Source: Clostridiales bacterium (GTDB lineage: Bacteria; Bacillota; Clostridia; Christensenellales; CAG-138). Taken from it: 5,682 nucleotides of DNA. Positions 1 to 5,500 of the stretch are shown piece by piece. Each line of letters begins with the position of its first letter. Within the stretch, counting starts at the first letter, position 1. Location: assembly GCA_009783775.1 (NCBI GenBank), contig WRCT01000126.1, forward strand, positions 1 through 5,682, written 5' to 3'. Under the pieces are notes generated by a model. The model did not search any database. It was not told the DNA's origin and worked only from the letters and a program-made list of their open reading frames with translations. Position numbers and translations under genes: made by a program.

Positions 1-2
1 GG

Positions 3-479
3 CTGGAGGGCAGCGCGCTCATTGCCAATGATTTTGCCCATCTTTGCGCAAACGTCTCCCCCGCCGCTCTGGCGGCCTGCAAGGGATTTTCGAGCCTGTT
101 ATCTGTTATGCCTGAGTGCCGCGTGGCGGCCAAACACGCGGCGAGCGCCATGCACGATATCACCGAAGGCGGCGTGCTGGGCGCGGCCTGGGAGATCGCT
201 TATCGGGAAGGACTGGGATTGGTCATTGACCTTAATGCCATTCCCGTCCGCGAAGAGACCCGCGCGCTCTGCGAGGCCGTGGGATTGGACCCGCTGCGCC
301 TGATCGGCAGCGGCAGTTTGCTGCTGCTGACCGACGATCCCGAAACCATGCTGGGTGCGCTGCACGCGGCGGATATTCCGGCTGCCCAAATCGGATATGT
401 GACGGAAAGCGGCTTTGCGGACGCGGACGGCAACGCGCTTGCACCGCCCGCCGCGGACGAATTGTATAAATTATTTTGA
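3..479 (+). CDS. AIR synthase-related protein, HypE/PurM-like, C-terminal part (5' truncated)
   Basis: The last 158 codons of a gene that begins before the window, read in one open frame to TGA at 477-479. The visible protein opens with a LEGSALIAN stretch, followed by an Ala-rich helical region. It carries the motif HDITEGGVLGA (from about base 153), which is typical of the C-terminal domain of the AIR synthase superfamily (PurM, SelD, HypE, ThiL). After it come a beta/alpha segment and an IGSGSLLL glycine stretch, also usual in this fold. Family members bind or use ATP in purine synthesis, selenophosphate synthesis or hydrogenase cyanide-ligand maturation. Clostridia carry stand-alone HypE-like paralogues without a proven substrate, and this looks like one of those. 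The ATP-binding N-terminal half is outside the window, so the exact subfamily cannot be fixed. Only 7 bases separate the stop from the next promoter and no terminator lies between, so its transcripts may run into the infC leader. Confidence 0.8.
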   Translation: MEGSALIANDFAHLCANVSPAALAACKGFSSLLSVMPECRVAAKHAASAMHDITEGGVLGAAWEIAYREGLGLVIDLNAIPVREETRALCEAVGLDPLRLIGSGSLLLLTDDPETMLGALHAADIPAAQIGYVTESGFADADGNALAPPAADELYKLF

Positions 480-486
480 AAAACAC

Positions 487-515
487 TTGACAAACGAGAG
501 TTTTGTCCCTATACT
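487..515 (+). promoter_or_regulatory. Sigma-A promoter of infC-rpmI-rplT
   Basis: The -35 box TTGACA at 487-492 is a perfect consensus. The spacer is exactly 17 bp, and the -10 box TATACT at 510-515 matches TATAAT at 5 of 6 positions. Transcription should start near 522, giving a leader of about 128 nt before the infC start. The promoter lies immediately after the stop codon of the upstream gene, so the operon has its own strong transcription start. The coordinates are read directly; activity is inferred. Confidence 0.9.
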
Positions 516-521
516 GACAAT

Positions 522-649
522 GTTTCAAGCAGAGGCGCCCGCTTCTCACCTGTCGATTTTTGTATCAGACACGGTTAAATAACAGGATTGCATTCGATTC
601 GTGGGCGTTTTTGCGCCCACTATTTTATTATTGTAGGAGGTGCTTTTCC
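522..649 (+). promoter_or_regulatory. infC leader with attenuator (L20-leader type)
   Basis: An untranslated leader of about 128 nt between the predicted transcription start and the infC start codon. Two pairings compete in it. The terminator hairpin pairs 601-607 (GTGGGCG) with 614-620 (CGCCCAC). Alternatively 536-542 (CGCCCGC) can pair with the same 601-607 arm over 7 bp, including one G-U, which would prevent the terminator. In Firmicutes such as Bacillus subtilis, ribosomal protein L20 binds the infC leader and promotes premature termination, so the operon senses free L20. The position, the operon content and the competing helices fit that mechanism. I have not matched the L20-binding fold itself, so the ligand assignment is inference from gene order. 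Confidence 0.75.
601..633 (+). terminator. Leader terminator hairpin (attenuator) before infC
   Basis: A perfect 7-bp G+C-rich stem, 601-607 with 614-620, closes a 6-base loop. It is followed directly by a T-rich run (621-633), the form of an intrinsic terminator. It stands inside the leader, with the U-tract ending only 1-2 bases before the infC ribosome binding site at 635-640. Termination here would stop synthesis of IF3, L35 and L20 together. It could also catch read-through from the upstream AIR-synthase-like gene. Confidence 0.85.
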
Positions 650-1171
650 ATCGCTACCAACGATCTGATGATCAACGAGCAGATAAGAGACCCCGAGGTG
701 CGGCTTATCAGCGCTGCGGGCGAACAGCTTGGCGTCATGGCCATTCGGGACGCGCAGCGGCTTGCCGAGGAGCAGAATCTGGATCTGGTCAAAATCTCAC
801 CGAACGCGAACCCGCCCGTTTGCAAGCTCATGGACTACGGCAAATTCCGCTTTGACAGTATCAAGCGCGAGAAGGAGCAGCGGAAGAATCAGAAAATCGT
901 CGAGATGAAAGAGATTCGCCTGTCCGCCACCATCGACACGCACGACATGGAAGTCAAGGCCAAGCACTGTATGAAGTTTCTGAAAAGCGGCGACAAGGTC
1001 AAGGTCTCGATCCGCTTTCGCGGACGGCAGATCACCAAGGGCAGCATCGGCGCGGAGGTTATGAATACCTTTTTCGAGATGTTGGACGGGCTTGCGGTCA
1101 AGGAAAAGCCGCCCAAGCAAGAGGGCAGAAATATGTTTATGATTCTGGCGCCGAGCGCGCCGAAAAACTAG
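650..1171 (+). CDS. infC: Translation initiation factor IF-3, ATC start codon
   Basis: IF3 binds the 30S ribosomal subunit, keeps it apart from 50S and checks start-codon/initiator-tRNA pairing. The 173-residue product is full length for the family (about 170-180). The N-terminal domain contains NEQIRDPEVRLI. The IF3 signature KLMDYGKFRFDSIK lies at residues 59-72. A Lys/Glu-rich linker helix follows, then the C-terminal domain with VSIRFRGRQ. I place the start at ATC (650-652): AGGAGG at 635-640 ends 9 bases before it. The first in-frame ATG (668) is 27 bases from that site, and a longer N-terminal reading from 560 would run through the terminator and have no family match. Non-canonical AUU/AUA/AUC starts are a hallmark of infC and allow IF3 to repress its own translation. 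The usual His of the RGRxxxH-type segment appears as Lys (RGRQITKGS). First gene of the operon, 16 bases before rpmI. Confidence 0.96.
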   Translation: MATNDLMINEQIRDPEVRLISAAGEQLGVMAIRDAQRLAEEQNLDLVKISPNANPPVCKLMDYGKFRFDSIKREKEQRKNQKIVEMKEIRLSATIDTHDMEVKAKHCMKFLKSGDKVKVSIRFRGRQITKGSIGAEVMNTFFEMLDGLAVKEKPPKQEGRNMFMILAPSAPKN

Positions 1172-1187
1172 AAGGGACGAAAGAACT

Positions 1188-1385
1188 ATGCCAAAAATCA
1201 AGACACATCGCGGCGCGGCAAAAAGATTCAGCCTGACAGGTACGGGCAAGATCAAGCGCGGCAAGGCTTATAAAAGCCACATTCTGACCAAGAAGACCAC
1301 CAAGCGTTTGCGCGGACTTCGCCAGGTCGGTTACATTTCGGAATGCGAAGCGCCCAAAATTCGCAAGCTGATTCCGTATAAGTGA
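1188..1385 (+). CDS. rpmI: Large-subunit ribosomal protein bL35
   Basis: A 65-residue, strongly basic protein of normal length for bL35, a late-assembling component of the 50S subunit. It begins with the family signature MPKIKTHRGAAKRF, continues with TGTGKIKRGKAYKSH, and ends in the typical IPYK tail. A modest ribosome binding site, AAGGGA (1172-1177), lies 10 bases upstream of the ATG, weaker than the AGGAGG of its two operon partners. In other bacteria translation of rpmI and rplT is coupled; here the 12-base gap to rplT fits co-expression. It should be controlled with infC by the leader attenuator. No anomalies seen. Confidence 0.98.
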   Translation: MPKIKTHRGAAKRFSLTGTGKIKRGKAYKSHILTKKTTKRLRGLRQVGYISECEAPKIRKLIPYK

Positions 1386-1397
1386 GGAGGAACGATC

Positions 1398-1751
1398 ATG
1401 GCCAGAATTAAAAGAGCAGTCAGCGCGGTGAAGAAACGCCGCAAGGTATTACGTCTCGCCAAGGGGTATTACGGCGCGAAGTCCAAGCTGTATCGGGCAG
1501 CCAACCAGCAGGTGATCCGTTCCATGGCCTTTGCCTATGTGGGACGCAAACTCAAAAAGCGTGATTTCCGCAAGTTGTGGATCACCCGTATCAACGCGGG
1601 CGCGCGGCTCAACGGCACGACCTACAGCCGCCTGATCAATGGCTTGAAGCTCGCGGGCGTGACGGTCAACCGCAAAGTGTTGGCGGATCTTGCCATCACC
1701 GATATGAACGCGTTTGCCAGCTTGTGCGAAACGGCGAAGAACGCCGTGTAG
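1398..1751 (+). CDS. rplT: Large-subunit ribosomal protein bL20
   Basis: A 117-residue basic protein, the normal length for bL20, which binds 23S rRNA early in 50S assembly. The N-terminal extension MARIKRAVSAVKKRRKVL is the rRNA-threading arm. The bL20 signature occupies residues 54-70 (K-RDF-R-K-LWITRIN...R). The C-terminal domain ends LCETAKNAV. The ribosome binding site AGGAGG (1385-1390) overlaps the last base of the rpmI stop codon, which favours reinitiation by ribosomes finishing rpmI. In Firmicutes L20 is also the repressor of this operon, acting on the infC leader, so the last gene would feed back on the attenuator at 601-633. Last gene of the operon; a terminator follows 41 bases after the stop. 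Confidence 0.98.
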   Translation: MARIKRAVSAVKKRRKVLRLAKGYYGAKSKLYRAANQQVIRSMAFAYVGRKLKKRDFRKLWITRINAGARLNGTTYSRLINGLKLAGVTVNRKVLADLAITDMNAFASLCETAKNAV

Positions 1752-1752
1752 G

Positions 1753-1787
1753 CAAACTACAATGTACAAACTACAAACTACAATTGT
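1753..1787 (+). repeat. Tandem heptamer array, CAAACTA-type
   Basis: Five consecutive 7-base units lie between the rplT stop and the terminator: CAAACTA (1753), CAATGTA (1760), CAAACTA (1767), CAAACTA (1774) and CAATTGT (1781). Three are identical and two are degenerate. It is non-coding and unpaired in the terminator structure. Slipped-strand copying readily produces such arrays. No function is evident. Confidence 0.75.
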
Positions 1788-1791
1788 TGAT

Positions 1792-1815
1792 AAAACGCTC
1801 TTCGGAGCGTTTTTC
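1792..1815 (+). terminator. Intrinsic terminator of infC-rpmI-rplT
   Basis: A perfect 9-bp stem, AAAACGCTC (1792-1800) with GAGCGTTTT (1805-1813), is capped by the very stable UUCG tetraloop and followed by more T-rich sequence. The A-tract on the 5' side means it could also work on the opposite strand, though no gene on that strand points towards it. It ends the ribosomal operon. Confidence 0.95.
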
Positions 1816-1843
1816 ATTTTGTTATTAAGACCTGTCTACTAAC

Positions 1844-1942
1844 CGTCATTGCGGGCCCCGAGCCGCGATGTCTCTTGGGAGACTGGATTGCTTCGTCGTG
1901 CTGCCCTCTCACACACTAACCTATGTTCTCCTCGCAATGACG
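1844..1942. repeat. Interspersed repeat copy with inverted ends
   Basis: A 99-bp stretch starts with CGTCATTGCGGG (1844-1855) and ends with CTCGCAATGACG (1931-1942), an inverted repeat matching at 11 of 12 positions. Inside it lies CTGGATTGCTTCG (1883-1895). Segments of this kind (CGTCATTGCGAG ... CTGGATTGCTTCG ... CTCGCAATGACG) recur as non-coding interspersed repeats in many bacterial genomes; recognising them here is from memory and was not searched. A partial further end, CGTCATTG, occurs at 1956-1963. No open frame of note. Confidence 0.65.
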
Positions 1943-1970
1943 CAAGCTCATTTCCCGTCATTGGAACCCC

Positions 1971-2064
1971 TGATTAAATCGTTCGCCGGGTAGATTGGCT
2001 ATCAGAATGGCCCCAACTTAGGAGCTTTTGGCAGGCTGGCTATTCCCCCCTCACGATTTAATCA
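1971..2064. mobile_element. MITE-like 94-bp element with 12-bp inverted ends
   Basis: TGATTAAATCGT (1971-1982) is repeated exactly, inverted, as ACGATTTAATCA (2053-2064), enclosing 70 bp without coding capacity. It lies between two copies of an interspersed repeat and may have been inserted into one of them. I see no clear target-site duplication at its edges. It could be a miniature inverted-repeat element, a REP-like unit, or a cruciform/hairpin-forming regulatory sequence. The inverted repeat is certain; mobility is a guess. Confidence 0.45.
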
Positions 2065-2072
2065 GTGGGCCC

Positions 2073-2224
2073 CATTGCGGGGGCGGAGCCGAAGCGCCCA
2101 CTGTGCGGGAAAAAGCAAGGCGGAAGCCCAGTGAGCCGCAAGCAGCGCGCACGCTGCGCCGATTGCGAACTGCGGGCAGGCCGGCACTGTCTTGATTGCC
2201 AGGAATAATGCCGAAGCAATCCAG
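2073..2224. repeat. Second, rearranged copy of the interspersed repeat
   Basis: It begins with CATTGCGGG...GAGCCG (2073-2091), matching 16 of 21 positions of the start of the copy at 1847-1867. It ends with CGAAGCAATCCAG (2212-2224), the exact inverse complement of CTGGATTGCTTCG at 1883-1895. The interior is about 115 bp, G+C-rich and structured, including a 6-bp hairpin (2142-2147 with 2152-2157) and a GTGGGC/GCCCAC pair (2065-2070 with 2096-2101). No gene is evident. The copy appears enlarged or chimeric relative to the first. Confidence 0.5.
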
Positions 2225-2476
2225 TTCCCAAGCCTATTTTTGTTTCCTCACGCGCAGTTTTATTTTTGACTGCGACAACATCTATATACACAACGCGTGG
2301 CTTTTATTTCGTCCTGCAACGCCGCCGCTTATTCCATTCTCACCGGCTCCGCCGGTGGTTTCGACAGCCAATGGCATTGCAGAAATGGCGGTCAGTGGCC
2401 AAGTCTATCTTATTATTATCGTTTTAATATTTATTATTATTATTTTAACGGGACGTGTAAAGACTGTGCGGGGGAA
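2225..2476. other. Non-coding, partly AT-rich spacer
   Basis: I see no convincing gene in this stretch. It contains an inverted pair CGCAGT/ACTGCG (2253-2258 with 2269-2274) around a T-rich loop, and a hairpin CACCGGC-TCC-GCCGGTG (2341-2357). A run of TTATTATTA-like sequence follows at about 2408-2450. A 61-codon frame from GTG 2297 to 2482 has no ribosome binding site, and its tyrosine-rich end simply translates the TAT/TTA run. The frame also runs over the dyad near the next promoter. It is best treated as spacer or repeat-derived DNA. Confidence 0.6.
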
Positions 2477-2499
2477 TTGTAAAGAATTTCGCTTTACAA
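2477..2499. promoter_or_regulatory. 8-bp dyad overlapping the -35 box (possible operator)
   Basis: TTGTAAAG (2477-2484) and CTTTACAA (2492-2499) form a perfect inverted repeat with a 7-base centre. Its right arm contains the -35 hexamer TTTACA (2493-2498) of the surface-protein promoter. A dimeric regulator bound here would block RNA polymerase. The arms are symmetrical like a repressor site, but no regulator gene is in the window. A weak transcript hairpin is the alternative. Confidence 0.5.
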
Positions 2500-2521
2500 C
2501 ATGGCAGGGTTATGGTAAAAT
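2493..2521 (+). promoter_or_regulatory. Sigma-A promoter of the surface-protein gene
   Basis: The -35 box TTTACA (2493-2498) is separated by 17 bp from the -10 box TAAAAT (2516-2521), each matching consensus at 5 of 6 positions. A TG at 2513-2514 gives an extended -10 element (TGG-TAAAAT). The predicted start near 2528 leaves a leader of about 34 nt containing AGGAGG at 2546-2551. Confidence 0.8.
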
Positions 2522-2561
2522 AATTAAGCTATCGTACATCAATTTAGGAGGATTTGTTGAA

Positions 2562-5500
2562 ATGAAAAGAATCTTATCTCTCGTTGTCGCGCTGGCAATG
2601 GTACTGGCGCTGGTTCCGGCGGTGACGTCGGCGGCGGACACAGACGTGACAATAGCGGCGTGGAGCGCCACCCATCATGGCGCGAACTCGGCTGTTTCTT
2701 CGTTTACGGCCACAAGCGGAGCATCCGGATTTGGATACAACACTATTTCGCTGAGCAGCGGCGGCAACTTCGCGATAGCGACGGCGAATGTCGCCGGTGT
2801 TGGCCCTGCCTCCGCGAACCAGGGCTCCAGCTGGTCCGCGTGGTCATCCGGCCTGTTCTGGAAGATGGAGCTGCGCACGCTGGGCTATCAGAACGTGAAG
2901 CTGAATTACCATGCCTACGGCACGGCGACCAGCCCGGCGTCCTGGGAAGCGAGATATTCCACGGACGGTTCAACTTGGCTGAGTTTCTCTCCCGCGAAAA
3001 CGTACACGATCGACATTACGAACGTGGCCGCAGCCGCGACGCCCGTCACGATTGACCTGAGCGTATTGGATGACGCGCCGGGCGCGGTTTTTGTGGGTCT
3101 GTTCGCTACATCCGGCGGCAGCGGCAACAACAGGCTGTGCAATGTCAAGCTCGCCGGCGACGAGAAACCCACCGTCCCGGTGGTATTGTGGGAATACAGC
3201 ATCAATTTCTACAAGGACAACTGGACCCTGCCCCCCACCATAAAAGACTGTGACAACGGGTATGCTACGCTTATCAGCGCCGAAGACCCGCGCTGGACGG
3301 ACGATGACGGCGGCGGCGTCGGATCGAACGACTGGTGGCGCATCACCTTCAGCGGGCCTGCCGCAGGCTTAAACTGCCAGCTTGACGGCGCCTACGGCGA
3401 TATGCTGGCGTTCGCGGACAACGGCACGGCGGCCGGCCGGTTCACGCTTACGCAGTCGTATCCGGCGGTCTATATCTTCAACGGTCAGCATGGCTTTACC
3501 GCTTATGTTTCTCAGGGCCCCGGTTCCACGACCGATACCGCCATGATGTTCACTGTGGTCGCCAGCAACGCCGGACCCTACGAGGTCGCCGGCGAGGACA
3601 TCGGCTGGGCGCCCAAGGCGCTCACCCAGCTCGCCAGCGTCCCTGCCGAACTGGTGCCGGGCGGCGGAAACAATAAGGCGGGCGTCACGCGGACCGCGTG
3701 GTGCGGCTCTTTTGTGTACACGCCTGGTTTTTATTGGAATTACTTCAAAATCCTCAAGGCCGGCGCCTGGCTCCCGAGCGGCGACAACGCGCCGATCTAT
3801 ATACCAAATATCCTTAGTGGTGTCTGCGAACCTGAAAGAAGGATCCATTACGGCGACAGGGTAATCTCCACTCCGGCCTTCCCTGGAAACTGCGTGGCGT
3901 TCGGCGGTCAGGAGATCGCCACTTGTTCCCTCTGCAACGAACCCTGGGGCGACCCGAGCACAGTAATTCCTCCTGATCCCTCCAACCACGTGGGGCACGA
4001 GGAACAGACCGCGAACAACCGCGTGGAGGCCGATTATGACAGAGACGGCTATGAAGGCGATATCCACTGCTCGGCCTGCACGCTGTACTGGAAACAGGGC
4101 GCGGTGATTCCCAAGCTGGCAGCGGGCGATACCTACGGACGTATCACGGAGTTGACCGACTTGACGTCCGGTTATTACGTGGTCGTTGGCCAGCGCGCGG
4201 CAAGCAATTTCGGCCGTATGCCTTATACGACAACATTCAGCTCCGGCCGTATGGCTTACGAGCAGCATTACACCGCGCTGCCGGACACGATTGTCAACCC
4301 GCCGGCGACGGACGTTTATTTTCTGACGGTGACCGGCACGAGCTTGAACTTCCAAAACAGCGCGGGAACGTATTTGGTGACTGCGGCGAACGGACAGCTG
4401 AGCAACAGTGCCAACAGCGCGTACTCCTACAATGCTGAGGCAAACGTTTCCGGTATGTTCCGCATTGAAGCAACCGGCACGACTACTACCAACTATCTCG
4501 GTGTGAACAGCGGTTCCGACTTTTGGCGTCCCTATGCCATCTCCACTCTGTATGGCAGCACCGGCCACGTTCTGGCCCTGTATAAGGTTGTGATTGAGAC
4601 CTGCGAGACCCACTCCTGGGGTGACTGGACGGAGGAACCACCGTCGACCTGCAAAACTTACGGCGAGGAAAAGCGTGTCTGCTCCGTGTGTTTTGACGAG
4701 GAGACGCGGCCGCTGACGACACTGGATCCGTCCAACCATACAGGAGAAGGCGTGGTAAAGGATACCGTTACCAATCCCTATGTCGCGCCGACGCTCACTT
4801 CTCCCGGCTTTACGGGCGATGACCTCTGTGCCGGTTGCGGCGCGAAGGTGGCGGACGGTGAGGTTATTCCGAAGCTGGAACCCAGCAAGACCTATCAGCT
4901 GACCGCCGCGATTACGCCGGGCGAGTATGTCATTGCGGCGGAGTACACGCAGATGGGCACGACAAACATGGTCGGCGCCATAAAGGCGGTGACCGCGCCC
5001 GCACCCGCGTGGGGACCGTTTGCGGAGTTGTCCGTGACCGGCGACACAGTATCTACCTCTGACGCCGGCGTTGTCTGGACTGTGACCGGAAACAATACCG
5101 CAGGTTACAGTTTCTACAGCGCTGTGACGGAAGGGTTCTTATATCTGCACCCCACATCCACTGCGGCGACCACGTCCACGCCGATCACCAACGGCACGGA
5201 AAACAAGATATTCACTTCCGTGCTGGTGAGCGGCACATCGTTTAAGCTGCACCCCACCGACTCCTCCACAAACCAGCTGGCGCTCAACTGGCAGCAAACC
5301 AGCGGCGTACGCACCGGCGGCACACGTATGTACACGGACAGGACGCAGGGCACCAGCGCCAACGGTATCTCCGTTGCCTTCCGTTTCTACAAGCTCGTTG
5401 ATCCGAACTGCCTGCATGATGGCGGCACGACCCCCGCGCCCAAGAACAAGGCGGCAACCTGCACGGAACCGGGCTGGAAGGACGCGACGGTTTGCACCCT

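Noticed and set aside
560..649. N-terminal extension of infC from ATG 560
   Set aside because: It would translate through the terminator hairpin and the AGGAGG site. It lacks a ribosome binding site of its own, and the added residues (Cys/Arg/Phe-rich) do not resemble IF3.
1983..2052. Possible tRNA or structured RNA inside the 94-bp element
   Set aside because: I could not draw a cloverleaf with an acceptor stem, a T-loop GGTTCRA or a usable anticodon arm.
1844..2064. Possible CRISPR array from the repeated ends
   Set aside because: The repeats are few, mixed in orientation and unequally spaced, with no regular spacers and no cas gene in the window.
2058..2291. A 77-codon minus-strand frame across the repeat region
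   Set aside because: It spans the border of the inverted-repeat element and the second interspersed repeat. Its composition fits translated repeat DNA, and no start signal is visible.
2297..2482. A 61-codon frame beginning GTG at 2297
   Set aside because: There is no ribosome binding site, and the tyrosine-rich tail comes from a TTATTATTA run. It overlaps the promoter dyad of the next gene and has no family resemblance that I can defend.
4211..4253. Short direct repeat CGGCCGTATG, 33 bases apart, in frame
   Set aside because: It encodes two GRM-x-Y peptides inside one beta module and is most simply a local coding coincidence or a small duplication, with no wider pattern.
3369..4739. A 456-codon open frame on the minus strand, opposite the surface-protein gene
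   Set aside because: It lies wholly inside the 1,040-codon plus-strand frame, which has a promoter, ribosome binding site, signal peptide and repeat structure. The antisense protein is Arg/Val/Gly-rich with no recognisable motif, as expected from the complement of G+C-biased codons.
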